A stretch of 64,000 nucleotides of DNA from Polaribacter filamentus. Its GTDB lineage: Bacteria > Bacteroidota > Bacteroidia > Flavobacteriales > Flavobacteriaceae. The stretch is from contig NZ_MQUA01000014.1 of NCBI RefSeq assembly GCF_002943715.1, positions 538,407 to 602,406 on the forward strand, read 5' to 3'. The notes beneath the pieces were generated by a model. That model ran no database searches, was not told the DNA's origin, and saw nothing but the letters and a program-made list of their open reading frames with translations. Shown piece after piece: positions 1 to 10,200 of this stretch (within the stretch, counting starts at the first letter, position 1; the number at the start of each line of letters is the position of its first letter). The position numbers were made by a program, and so were the translations under genes.

Positions 1-94
1 ATATATCAAAATCAAATAAAACAGATGCTAAGCGTATAACTCAATTAAATTAAATTAAATAAAAATTTTAGGAAAAGTATTATTTGCGATAGTA

Positions 95-1729
95 ATGATA
101 CCAAACTTTGTTTTTTCGCAAGCGATAGAAATTGTTTCTTTCGATGAAAATCCTCTTGAAGTAAGTCCTGTAACAGGAAGTACGCTAATGATCAATTATA
201 CATATTCTAGTGAAACAGGTGCTAAAGGAAACCATATTTTTATTGGTTTAGAAATATTAGACAGTAACAACGATTACTACGCCTCGGTTTCTGGTGTAAC
301 ACTACAAAATCAAACTTCAGGAGAAAATAAAGCAGGAAATGTTCAGCTTTTTGTTGGCAGTAGTAATCAATTATCAGAAAACTTACCAACAGGATATTAT
401 TATCAAGCGAGAGCTATTTTATATAAAAGTGGAAGTTGGTCAGAAAATGCATCGGCTGGGTATTGGAATACGCCGGCGCTAATACCTCAAGATACAAGTA
501 ATTATCAATTTAGTACCAATAAAATATCAAAAGGAGCAGATATTAGTTGGATGACGGAGATGGAATCTAAAGGCTATACTTGCAAAGATAATGCAGGAAA
601 TACCAAAGAATTATTTCCATTGTTAAAAGAATATCAATTAGATGCGGTACGATTAAGAGTTTGGGTAAATCCAGAAAATTCTCAGGCAAATGGATGGTGT
701 GATATTGATGATTTGGTTAAAAAAGCGGAGTTAGCCAACGCGTTAAATATGGATATTATGATTTGTATTCATTATAGCGATTGGTGGGCAGACCCTGGTA
801 ATCAAAAAAAACCTGCAGCTTGGACTAGTTTTACCGTTGGACAATTAGAAACCGCAGTTGCAGATCATACTACAGAAATTTTAACAGCATTAAGTGCAAA
901 AGGAATTACACCCAAATGGGTGCAAATAGGTAATGAAACGAGTAATGGTATGCTTTGGGATTCTGGTAAAGCTTCTACAAGTGGATTTACAAATTACGCC
1001 AAATTTATAAATGCGGACTCAAATGCAGTAAAAATATTTAACAATACGATTCAAACAATCCTTCATTTATCAGAAGGGAATAATAATAGTTTATTTCGAT
1101 GGAATATAGATGGTTTAATCAACAATGGTTTAAATTTTAACAACATAGATGTTATTGGAATGTCTTTATATCCAGATACAGAAAGTTGGAAAACCATGGT
1201 AGATGACGCTTCTGCTGATGTGTTAGACTTAAAATCTCGCTACATCAAAGAAGTGATGATTGTAGAGGTTGGTTTTAGTGTAAATCAACCAAGTATTTCG
1301 CATCAGTTTTTAGTATATATGATAGAAAAAGCAAGAGAAGCCGGGGCTTTGGGAGTTTTTTATTGGGAACCGATTGCACACGGTGATTTTACTTCCTATT
1401 TAAAAGGAGCTTGGGATGAAGATGGAAGTCCGTCTATTGCCATGGGTGCTTTTATTGATGCAGCTACGTTAGATTTAGGAAGTTTTGAAATTGAAAAGAA
1501 TCAATTATTTAATGTAAATCCAAATCCAAATCCAAGTACTAGCGTTATTACCATTAAAGCTTTTAAAAACAGTCTAACATCTGTGAAAATATTTGATATT
1601 TTGGGTAAGGAAATTAAAAGTATAAATGCAGAAGGTATTTTTAAAAGTATTGACGTATCAAATTTAAAAAAAGGAATCTATACCTTAAAAATAAATAATA
1701 TAGAATCAATAAAGTTTTTAAAGAATTAA
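95..1729 (+). CDS. Secreted arabinogalactan endo-beta-1,4-galactanase (GH53) with T9SS sorting domain
   Basis: Predicted to cleave beta-1,4-galactan outside the cell. Residues about 10-130 look like a beta-sandwich accessory domain. Residues about 145-455 are the GH53 barrel, with the acid/base glutamate in QIGNET (E281) and the nucleophile in MIVEVGF (E391). Residues about 475-544 form a type A T9SS sorting domain (NPNPNPS, KIFDILGKEI, KKGIYTLKI), so export and surface anchoring by type IX secretion is expected. The first ATG (95) falls inside the signal peptide. The same frame stays open back to a TAA at 56-58 and encodes KILGKVLFAIV upstream, but there is no ATG, GTG or TTG. The codon where ATG would be expected (59-61) is ATA. 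Bases 1-58 hold no gene I can support. Confidence 0.88.
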   Translation: MIPNFVFSQAIEIVSFDENPLEVSPVTGSTLMINYTYSSETGAKGNHIFIGLEILDSNNDYYASVSGVTLQNQTSGENKAGNVQLFVGSSNQLSENLPTGYYYQARAILYKSGSWSENASAGYWNTPALIPQDTSNYQFSTNKISKGADISWMTEMESKGYTCKDNAGNTKELFPLLKEYQLDAVRLRVWVNPENSQANGWCDIDDLVKKAELANALNMDIMICIHYSDWWADPGNQKKPAAWTSFTVGQLETAVADHTTEILTALSAKGITPKWVQIGNETSNGMLWDSGKASTSGFTNYAKFINADSNAVKIFNNTIQTILHLSEGNNNSLFRWNIDGLINNGLNFNNIDVIGMSLYPDTESWKTMVDDASADVLDLKSRYIKEVMIVEVGFSVNQPSISHQFLVYMIEKAREAGALGVFYWEPIAHGDFTSYLKGAWDEDGSPSIAMGAFIDAATLDLGSFEIEKNQLFNVNPNPNPSTSVITIKAFKNSLTSVKIFDILGKEIKSINAEGIFKSIDVSNLKKGIYTLKINNIESIKFLKN

Positions 1730-1816
1730 GTAAAATTTTTAGTTTTAAAAGTAAAGATTCATTTTTAATACTATGAAATATAAGCGTAACTTGTTTATGC
1801 TAAAACACATCCTAAG

Positions 1817-2671
1817 ATGAAATTATTTTTCACCCTAATTTTAATCCTTTTTTTTACTATGACAAACGATGCTCAAACGAGTGATGTTATTTATTTATGG
1901 CCAGATAAAGTACCTGGGCAAATTGAAGTAAAACAGCGTCCTACGCAAAGTTCAAATAAAACTGGGAATGTTATCCGATTAAATGAAGTTACAAATCCTG
2001 CATTGATTGCGTATGAACCAAAGGCCTCAAATAATAACGGAGTAAGTATAATTATTTGTCCCGGTGGAGGTTATGGAATTCTCGCTATTGATTTAGAAGG
2101 ATATGAAATAGCAGAATGGCTAAGTAAACTCGGTTATACTGCGTATGTTTTGCAATATCGAGTGCCAAATAAACGAAAAGAAGCATTGTATGATCTTCAA
2201 AGAGCCATAAAAGTTATCCGCAGTAAAGAGGTAGCATCTAGCTCGAATACTAAAAAGTTAGGAGTTATTGGTTTCTCTGCTGGAGGAAGTTTAAGTGCTC
2301 GTGCAAGTACCCGGTTTTCTGAAGAAAGTTATACTTTAATGGATGATATTGATACTATTTCAAGTCGACCTGATTTTGCTCTATTAATTTATCCGGCATA
2401 TTTAGACGAAGGTGAGAATAGAAAATTATCTCCAGAATTATTAGTGAACCCTCAAACGCCACCCATGTTTATTTTCGCTACTGCGGATGACAAATATGGA
2501 AATAGTGCTCTAGTTATGACCACTGCGTTGAGAGACCATAAGCTGCCTGTTGAATTGCATTTATTACCAAAAGGAGGTCATGGATATGGAATCCGTTCGG
2601 GGAATATTGCAGCAGAAACTTGGCCTTCTTTAGCAGAGACTTGGCTACGGAATGAGGTTTTAAATAAATAA
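1817..2671 (+). CDS. Secreted alpha/beta hydrolase, acetyl-xylan-esterase-like
   Basis: A signal peptide (residues 1-19) precedes a compact alpha/beta hydrolase of 284 residues. An oxyanion-type motif CPGGGYG is followed by the nucleophile elbow GFSAGG (S154), a likely acid in ATADDKYG (D224 or D225) and the catalytic histidine in GGHGYG (H255). The pattern fits the BD-FAE/acetylesterase group that removes acetyl groups from plant or algal polysaccharide. The exact substrate cannot be read from sequence. It lies 87 bp behind the GH53 gene on the same strand, which suggests a shared role in glycan use. Confidence 0.82.
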   Translation: MKLFFTLILILFFTMTNDAQTSDVIYLWPDKVPGQIEVKQRPTQSSNKTGNVIRLNEVTNPALIAYEPKASNNNGVSIIICPGGGYGILAIDLEGYEIAEWLSKLGYTAYVLQYRVPNKRKEALYDLQRAIKVIRSKEVASSSNTKKLGVIGFSAGGSLSARASTRFSEESYTLMDDIDTISSRPDFALLIYPAYLDEGENRKLSPELLVNPQTPPMFIFATADDKYGNSALVMTTALRDHKLPVELHLLPKGGHGYGIRSGNIAAETWPSLAETWLRNEVLNK

Positions 2672-2710
2672 TAAATTATTTAAAGAAGCATATTTTTAAT
2701 AAAATAGCGC

Positions 2711-3133
2711 TTACTTTTCTATTTTAGAGACTTCTTCTTCGGTAACCATTTTATCATTCTCATTACCCCAGTTATTCGTAATATAATTCATAACATCGGC
2801 TACTTCGTCATCAGCTAATCCTAAAGCGGTCATATTGCCGTTATATTCTTTCCCATTGACAATAATTTTACCTTTTAGTCCGTATTTAATAGCTTTAATA
2901 CTTTCTTTTCTTTTTTGCATAAGATAGTCCGACTTTGCTAATGGCGGAAAAACTCCTGCTACACCTTCTCCTGCCGGTAAGTGGCAAGACATACAAAAGT
3001 CCGAATAAATTTCGCTACCTCTTTTTATACTTTCCTTTAAAGGATCTTGTGATGTGTAGGTTTCTATTTTAGCTTCCGATGCTATTGAAAAATAGAAGAA
3101 AAATGCTGCTGTGAAAATAATTAATGTTTTCAT
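2711..3133 (-). CDS. Periplasmic c-type cytochrome
   Basis: A 140-residue class I cytochrome c with a signal peptide (about residues 1-21). The heme attachment site is CMSCH (C47, C50, H51) and the likely axial methionine is M101 in NGNMTALG. It probably carries electrons from the adjacent sugar dehydrogenase to the respiratory chain. The start codon overlaps the stop of the upstream dehydrogenase by 4 bases (ATGA), so the two are translationally coupled. Confidence 0.87.
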   Translation of the reverse strand: MKTLIIFTAAFFFYFSIASEAKIETYTSQDPLKESIKRGSEIYSDFCMSCHLPAGEGVAGVFPPLAKSDYLMQKRKESIKAIKYGLKGKIIVNGKEYNGNMTALGLADDEVADVMNYITNNWGNENDKMVTEEEVSKIEK

Positions 3134-4281
3134 TTTTTTAGTAGTTTATAAATTCCTTTTCCTTCTACTGCCATATAAATATAACCATCAGGAGCTTGAA
3201 CTACGTTTCTAACACGTCCAATATTGTCATATAATTTTTCGCGTTTTACAACCTTATTATCTTTTATGATTAATCGCTCTAGGTATTGAAATTTCAAAGA
3301 CCCAACAAGTAAATTTCCAGTCCAGTCAGGATACTTATCCGAAGAAACAATCACGAAGCCATTTGGTGCAATTGAAGGAACCCAGTAGAAAAGAGGTTCT
3401 TCCATGCCTTCTTTTTTAGTAAGTTCTGTAAATGAGGTTTTGTTATAATTAATACCATAAGAAATAATAGGCCAACCATAATTTTTACCCTTTTTTACAA
3501 TATTAATTTCATCGCCTCCCATAGGGCCGTGTTCATGTTCCCAAATTTCACCAGTAATTGGGTCTATTGTTAATCCCTGCGGATTTCTGTGACCGTAACT
3601 ATAAATGGCTGTTTTTGCATTTTTTACGTCTATAAATGGGTTGTCAGCCGGAATTGTTCCATCATCATTTAGACGGTAAATTTTACCACCATCTCTGGTT
3701 AAATCCTGCGGATTTTCATCACGATTTCCTCTTTCTCCAATTGAAAAATAGAGATATCCATGCTTGTCAAAGACAATACGTGAACCAAAATGTTGCCCTT
3801 TTGTTGAATTAATAGCTCCTTTGTATAATTTTTCAATAGTAACTAATTTATTTTCTTTGAGTTTTGCTCTAATTAATGCTGTGTTACCGCCTTTTCCTTC
3901 TCCTTCAGATGACGAATAGGTAATATAAAGCCAACCATTATTTTTATAATCTGGATGCAGTTTAATATCTAATAAACCACCTTGTCCACGAGCATAAACT
4001 TCTGGTACGTTTTTTATTTCAGTTTTTTTTCCATCTTTAAAGAGGTATAATTCTCCTGATTTTTCAGTAAAAATAATACCTCCATCAGGTAAAAAATCCA
4101 TTCCCCAAGGGATGTTTAAATCCGGAATTATAAGTTCTGCCGTGTATTCTAAATCTTTATCGGCAATACCTATTGGTACTATTTCAGATTGAATTTGGCT
4201 TAACTCAGCTTCGGTTTGTGCAGCTGCAGATTGTGCAATAAATAATGCAACAAATACGTAATAAAATTTTCTCATATCCAT
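3130..4281 (-). CDS. PQQ-dependent soluble sugar dehydrogenase (GSDH/Asd family)
   Basis: A 383-residue protein with a signal peptide ending in SAAAQ; translation may begin at the second Met (4275). It has the six-bladed propeller features of the glucose/sorbosone dehydrogenase family: IPWGMDFLPDG, SIGERGNRDEN, GHRNPQGL and EHEHGPMGGDEIN. Family members oxidise aldose sugars in the periplasm with PQQ and pass electrons to a cytochrome. The partner cytochrome c overlaps its stop codon. No PQQ biosynthesis gene is in this window, so cofactor supply is unknown. Confidence 0.87.
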   Translation of the reverse strand: MDMRKFYYVFVALFIAQSAAAQTEAELSQIQSEIVPIGIADKDLEYTAELIIPDLNIPWGMDFLPDGGIIFTEKSGELYLFKDGKKTEIKNVPEVYARGQGGLLDIKLHPDYKNNGWLYITYSSSEGEGKGGNTALIRAKLKENKLVTIEKLYKGAINSTKGQHFGSRIVFDKHGYLYFSIGERGNRDENPQDLTRDGGKIYRLNDDGTIPADNPFIDVKNAKTAIYSYGHRNPQGLTIDPITGEIWEHEHGPMGGDEINIVKKGKNYGWPIISYGINYNKTSFTELTKKEGMEEPLFYWVPSIAPNGFVIVSSDKYPDWTGNLLVGSLKFQYLERLIIKDNKVVKREKLYDNIGRVRNVVQAPDGYIYMAVEGKGIYKLLKK

Positions 4282-4302
4282 GATTTCCAGTGCTAATTTA
4301 CA

Positions 4303-6606
4303 TTAAAAAAGATAACTTAAGTTCATCCCTGCATAATAATTTACAGGATTTCCAGGGTAATAATATCTGGGAGCACTGCCACCAAAGCCAGATGCATTTA
4401 TTAAAATTTGAGAAGCATAAAATTCATTAAACACATTATTTACGCCCACAAACGTATTTAACTTCAGCTTTTTAGTAAGATTTGTTTGATACCCTATTTT
4501 TAGGTTTATTAGGTTGTAACTATCAGAATACAAGCTATTACTATCCGTAATTGGCATACTACTTACAAATTGATAATTAATGTTTCCGTAGAAACCAACT
4601 AAAGTTTGAAAATCTAGACCTGCATTAAATATATCAGAAGGAACACCTGTTAACTCATTTCCAGTAAAATCTTTAGTGTCATCAGTAAAATCTGTAAAGA
4701 TATAATGGTTTAAGGTGTAGTTTAAAAACGTACTTATGGAGATTTTTTCTTGATCTAACCATTTATAATTAACGGCTAATTCTAGTCCGTCATGTTGCGT
4801 TTTTCCTGCATTGACGCCAATAAATTGGTCTTCCGCTGTTCTTCTAGGAACCAATAAATTTTTAACGTCTAGTCGATACATCGATGCGTTCAAATGAAAT
4901 CTATTATTAAGGAAAGCTCCACGAGTTCCTATTTCGTAATTCCAGCCTGTTTCTGGTTTCATAGCTGTATTTATTTGTCCGTCTGGTAACAATGTTTCCT
5001 GGAGAGAAATAGGAGAGAAGCCATGACTTACACTCGAAAAAACACTTATTTGCTTATTTAACAAGTGAGAAACACCAAAATTAGGAGACACAATATCTTT
5101 ATAATTATAGCTGCCAGACTGGTCTTGATTTTCTATAGAAACTGGAAATCTATCCTTTAAATTATAGGATGTTTTATTTAGATTTAAACCAATTGAAATC
5201 GTGGTTTTTTTAGAGATTTCATAATCTGCCTCGGCAAAAACGTTGTAATAATATCTACGTTCTTTGTAGTTAGATAATTGGTTTCCTTCAACACTTCCTG
5301 TATTTGGCGGAAAATCTTTATATAAATTTTCAAAAGTTCCGTAGGTATAGGTGTCATTAAATAGTTCTACGCCAAGCGTCCAATTAAATGAGTTTTTAAA
5401 TAATAAGTCGTTTCCTAAAACTCTACTTCGGATGCCAATCGCATGTGTATTTTCTTTTAAAATATCAAAAGGTCTTGGTTCGTAAGCATCTCTAAAAGAA
5501 GTAAAAACACTTGTAACTTGTTTTAAACTAGAACTGTAATCGTGGTTCCATGAAATTCCAAAAATTCCATGTTGAGCATCTTCATAACCTTGAGCCTGTT
5601 TCCAAGTAAAAGCTGCAGATTCAGGATTATTTATAAAAGTATTTTCGTTAATTGAACTCGGGATAAATGCTTTTAAATCTACAAAACTAGCTAAAAAAGA
5701 CACTTCATCTTTTTTAGAAATAAAATGGTTGGTGTTTAGTGTAATTGTTTGTCTATTATAATTATTGTTTTCACGATAGCCATCACTTTCCGTGTCGCTA
5801 AAAACAGCTCTAAAACTATTTTTAGATGTCCCGTAATTTGCATTGATAACACTTTTAACCAAACCAAAAGAACCCACAGTAAGTTGGCTATGAAAGCTAG
5901 ATTCATTTAAAAAAGCATTTTGTGGTTTTAAGTGAATAACGCCACCAAGCCCTGCGCCATAAACACTTGATGCAGCTCCTTTAATAATTTCTAATTGAGA
6001 AATTGAAGCGAGTTCAAAATCTTCAATCGTAGTTTCGCCACTTCCATTTGTTAATGGAATATCTTTAAAATAAGCTCTAATTTTTGAGGTGCCGTAAAGA
6101 TTTCTAGAACCAATACCTCTTATGGTAATTCGGTTTGTATTTAACGCACCACTTTGCATAAAAACGCCAGGAGTTCTATTTAAAATAGGTGCAAAATCGG
6201 TATTGTTATAGCGTGCAATGTCATCCGAAGAAATAATGTTGATGGCATTGGTTGCTTTTTTTAGTTTTTTGGGTATTTGATTCGCATTAATAATAATCTC
6301 ATTTAATTCATTAGGGTTTATACTAAGTTGAATAATATAATACTGCTCTTTCTTTAATTCAATCTTTTTTTCAAAATAGCCTTCTTTTCGGAATGTGTAT
6401 GTTCCAGTATCTAAATTTTGAAACGTGCCATTTAAATTAGCATTGATACTAATGCCTGTTTTAAAATTAGTGATTAGAGTAGAACCCAAAGGTATATTTG
6501 CATCACTGTCAATAATTTTTCCGCTTATTTTTGACTGACCTAAGCTTGTTAAAATATTCAAAGACAAGATAAAAAGGAGGTATATATGTTTAAATGTTTG
6601 TTGCAT
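4303..6606 (-). CDS. TonB-dependent outer membrane receptor
   Basis: Start taken at the ATG at 6606 (MQQTFKHIYLL), which begins a good signal peptide; an earlier ATG at 6660 adds 18 unlikely residues. After the signal come a carboxypeptidase-regulatory-like beta-sandwich (about residues 23-105), the plug (about 115-230, with RITIRGIGSRN and GAASSVYGAGLGGVI) and a 22-strand-type barrel ending in a C-terminal aromatic (YLF). It is not a SusC: there is no SusD partner and the size, 767 residues, is that of siderophore/metal receptors. It is divergent from the copper operon, so a copper or metal-chelate ligand is an inference. It also precedes the GSDH gene by 22 bp. Confidence 0.85.
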   Translation of the reverse strand: MQQTFKHIYLLFILSLNILTSLGQSKISGKIIDSDANIPLGSTLITNFKTGISINANLNGTFQNLDTGTYTFRKEGYFEKKIELKKEQYYIIQLSINPNELNEIIINANQIPKKLKKATNAINIISSDDIARYNNTDFAPILNRTPGVFMQSGALNTNRITIRGIGSRNLYGTSKIRAYFKDIPLTNGSGETTIEDFELASISQLEIIKGAASSVYGAGLGGVIHLKPQNAFLNESSFHSQLTVGSFGLVKSVINANYGTSKNSFRAVFSDTESDGYRENNNYNRQTITLNTNHFISKKDEVSFLASFVDLKAFIPSSINENTFINNPESAAFTWKQAQGYEDAQHGIFGISWNHDYSSSLKQVTSVFTSFRDAYEPRPFDILKENTHAIGIRSRVLGNDLLFKNSFNWTLGVELFNDTYTYGTFENLYKDFPPNTGSVEGNQLSNYKERRYYYNVFAEADYEISKKTTISIGLNLNKTSYNLKDRFPVSIENQDQSGSYNYKDIVSPNFGVSHLLNKQISVFSSVSHGFSPISLQETLLPDGQINTAMKPETGWNYEIGTRGAFLNNRFHLNASMYRLDVKNLLVPRRTAEDQFIGVNAGKTQHDGLELAVNYKWLDQEKISISTFLNYTLNHYIFTDFTDDTKDFTGNELTGVPSDIFNAGLDFQTLVGFYGNINYQFVSSMPITDSNSLYSDSYNLINLKIGYQTNLTKKLKLNTFVGVNNVFNEFYASQILINASGFGGSAPRYYYPGNPVNYYAGMNLSYLF

Positions 6607-6701
6607 ACTGCATATTTGGTCGCAAAAGTATTCATTTTTTATAGATGAAAATTCAAACAAAAATAATTCGTTCGATAAATTTTCGTAAATTTGTTTTTAA
6701 T

Positions 6702-7115
6702 ATGAAACAAGTTTCACATAAAATAATGTCAATTTTAATGGCTTTTGTAGTCTTATTTTCTACAATGTCGTTCACTATTGATATGCATTTTTGTGGCGAT
6801 ACCTTGGTTGAAACGGCCGTTTTTCATAAAGCAAAAGGTTGCGGAATGGAAATGCAAAAGCCTTCAACTAACGACTGTGAGATGACTAAAAAGAATTGTT
6901 GTAAAGACGAACAATTAGTGGTCGATGGTCAAGATGAATTGCATTTATCCGTTGATCAAGTTACTTTTAATCAACAATTATTCATCGCTTCATTTGTATA
7001 TACGTATCGTACTCTTTTTGAAGGTTCAGATAAAAATGTAACTTCTTATGCAGCATACAAATCACCACTCGTCATACGACAACTCTATAAGTTAGACGAG
7101 ACCTATTTAATTTGA
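6702..7115 (+). CDS. HYC_CC_PP-type small exported protein
   Basis: Start chosen at 6702 (MKQVSHKIM), where a signal peptide begins. The mature protein of about 110 residues has HFCG, GCGMEMQK, KNCC and a C-terminal YKSPLVIRQLYK, which resembles the small flavobacterial family named for its HYC, CC and PP motifs; here the first motif reads HFC. Cysteine, histidine and methionine residues suggest metal binding in the periplasm, but no activity is established. A -7-like TAAATTTG lies at 6686-6693 without a clear TTG partner. It is the first gene of the copper operon. Confidence 0.72.
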   Translation: MKQVSHKIMSILMAFVVLFSTMSFTIDMHFCGDTLVETAVFHKAKGCGMEMQKPSTNDCEMTKKNCCKDEQLVVDGQDELHLSVDQVTFNQQLFIASFVYTYRTLFEGSDKNVTSYAAYKSPLVIRQLYKLDETYLI

Positions 7116-7224
7116 TTTTTTAAACAATAGACTGTTTTATCCATTGATTAATTTCATTGGGATGATTTCTTGTATTCGGTAATTTTTTCAACACCAATGT
7201 CTAATTGTTTAATAATCAAACCTA

Positions 7225-10200
7225 ATGCTAAATAAAAGCATCAAATTTTTAATAGAAAATAAACTTGTAGCGGTTTTAGTGCTTGTCCTTTTTGTAGGAT
7301 GGGGAACTGTGAATGCACCTTTTAATTGGGATACTGGGTTTTTACCAAGCAATCCTGTAGCTGTAGATGCAATACCAGATATTGGAGAAAATCAACAAAT
7401 TGTCTATACCAAATGGGACGGTCGTTCGCCACAAGATATAGAAGACCAAATTACCTACCCTTTAACAACTTCTTTACTCGGAATTCCCGGAGTAAAAACC
7501 ATCCGTAGTTCTTCTATGTTTGGATTTTCTAGTATTTATATCATTTTTGAAGAAGACATTGAGTTTTATTGGAGTCGTAGTAGAATTCTAGAAAAACTAA
7601 ATTCTTTACCAAGCGGATTATTACCTGAAGGAGTAAATCCATCATTAGGTCCGGATGCAACAGGTTTAGGGCAAATATTTTGGTACACATTAGAAGGTCG
7701 TGATGAAAGTGGAAACGTAACTGGTGGTTGGGATTTACAAGAATTGCGAAGCATTCAAGATTATTATGTAAAATATGCACTTTCTTCTGCAAGTGGCGTT
7801 TCTGAAGTGGCTTCTATTGGAGGTTATGTTCAAGAATATCAAGTTGATGTTAATCCGGAATTAATGCGTCAATATAATATTGGTTTAAACCAAGTTGTAA
7901 AAGCGGTTAAAGAAAGTAATAAAGATATTGGTGCGCAAACGTTAGAAATAAATCAAGCAGAATATTTAGTGCGTGGTTTAGGGTATGTAAAATCAGTTGA
8001 GGATATTGAAAACGCCGTGGTTACTTCAGAGGATTTTATATCCATCAAAATAAAAGACATTGGTAAAGTATCTTTAGGCCCGGCAACTCGAAGAGGAATT
8101 TTAGACAAAGAAGGTGCAGAGGTTGTGGGTGCGGTTGTGGTGGCAAGATATGGGGCAAACCCGATGGAAGTTATCAACAATGTAAAAGAAAAAATCAACG
8201 AATTAAGTGCAGGTTTGCCTTCAAAAGTATTGGCAGACGGTCGAACTTCGCGAGTAACCATTGTTCCTTTTTATGACAGATCAGAACTGATTCAAGAAAC
8301 TTTAGGAACTTTAAATGAAGCGTTAATTTTAGAAATTTTAATTACTTTTTTAGTAATTATTGTGATGGTTTTTAACCTTCGTGCATCTATATTAATATCA
8401 GGATTATTACCTGTTGCGGTTTTAATGGTATTTATTGCGATGAAACTTTTTGGAGTTGATGCAAATATTGTGGCACTTTCAGGAATCGCAATTGCCATTG
8501 GAACCATGGTTGATGTTGGCGTCATACTTTCAGAAAATATTATTCGTCATATTGATGAAGATGATAAAAAACTACCTATAAATACCATCGTATACAATGC
8601 TACGGCAGAAGTTTCTGGTGCGATTGTAACAGCAGTAATGACAACGATTATTAGTTTCATTCCAGTTTTTACAATGATTGGTGCAGAAGGTAAATTATTT
8701 AGACCTCTAGCATTTACAAAAACCTTTGCATTAGCAGCAGCATTATTTATAGCGCTATTTTTAATTCCGCCTTTTGCTGCTTCTATATTCAAAAAAGTGA
8801 GCATCAGAAAAACAACGAGTTTTGTTTTAAACGGATTGTTAGTAGTTCTGGGAATTATAAGTATGTTTTTAGGCTATTGGATTGGAATTTTATTAATTAG
8901 TTACGGAACTGTAGCGTTTTTAAAAATGCAGGACAAGCTTACTGATAAAAGAGCTAATCTTATTAATATTATAGCATCTTCACTGGCAATTGTATTTCTA
9001 TTAGCTGAGTATTGGAGACCACTTGGAGTAGATAAAAGCATTGCCTTAAATTTGATTTTTGTTTGTATTATCTGCTTTGGATTGTTGGGTATTTTTATGC
9101 TATTTCAGCATTATTACACTAAGATTTTAAAATGGGCACTAGAAAATAGAGTGCTATTTTTAACGATTCCTGCTTCCTTATTAGTTTTTGGTTTTTATAT
9201 CATGAAGAATACAGGCAAGGAATTTATGCCCTCATTAAACGAAGGTTCATTTTTGTTGATGCCTACGTCGATGCCACATTCTGGTATAGAAGAGAATAAA
9301 CGAGTTTTACAACAATTGGACATGGCGGTAGCTAGTATTCCGGAGATAGAAACCGTTGTTGGTAAAGCGGGTAGAACCGAATCGGCTTTAGATCCTGCGC
9401 CAATATCTATGTACGAAAATATGATTCAGTATAAACCTGAATATATGTTGAATGTAAATGGAGAACGTCAACGATATAAAGTGAATGATGAAGGTAAATA
9501 TGTATTAAAAAACGGAATGTCCTTGCCAACTGAACCTCGTGAAGCATGGCAATCTGTGGATGCTAAAAAACAACTTATTCCAGATAACGATGGTGAATTC
9601 TACCGAAACTGGAGACCAGAAATTCAATCACCAGATGATATTTGGAACGAAATTATAAGAGTTACCAAGTTACCAGGAGTTACTTCTGCCCCAAAATTAC
9701 AACCTATCGAAACGAGATTGGTAATGTTGCAAACAGGAATGCGTGCACCAATGGGAATCAAAGTAAAAGGGCAAGATTTAAAACAAATTGAAGCTTTTGG
9801 GGTTCAATTAGAAACGATTTTAAAACAATCCGAAGGTGTTAAAGAAGAAGCCGTTTTTGCAGACCGAATTGTAGGGAAACCGTATTTACTAATTGATATT
9901 GATAGAGAAAAAATAGCGCGTTATGGCATTTCGATACAAGATGTACAAGATGTTTTAAAAGTGGCTGTTGGCGGAATGATTTTAACCCAAACCGTTGAAG
10001 GAAGAGAACGTTATGGTGTAAGAGTTCGATACCCAAGAGAATTGCGTAATAATCCAGATGATTTAAAAAACATCTATATTCCGGTGGGTAAAGGAAGTCC
10101 GGTGCCATTGAGCGAATTGGCAACCATCCGTTATGAAAAAGGTCCACAAGTTATTAAAAGTGAAGACACTTTTTTGGTTGGCTATGTGTTATTTGACAAG

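Noticed and set aside
1773..1820. A 15-codon frame (MKYKRNLFMLKHILR) whose TGA overlaps the ATG of the esterase gene
   Set aside because: Could be a leader peptide, but it is very short and unsupported by any repeat, homologue or promoter; ATGA overlap alone can arise by chance.
4303..6606. SusC-type assignment for the TonB-dependent receptor
   Set aside because: Shorter than SusC proteins, no SusD gene beside it, and it lies next to metal and PQQ genes.
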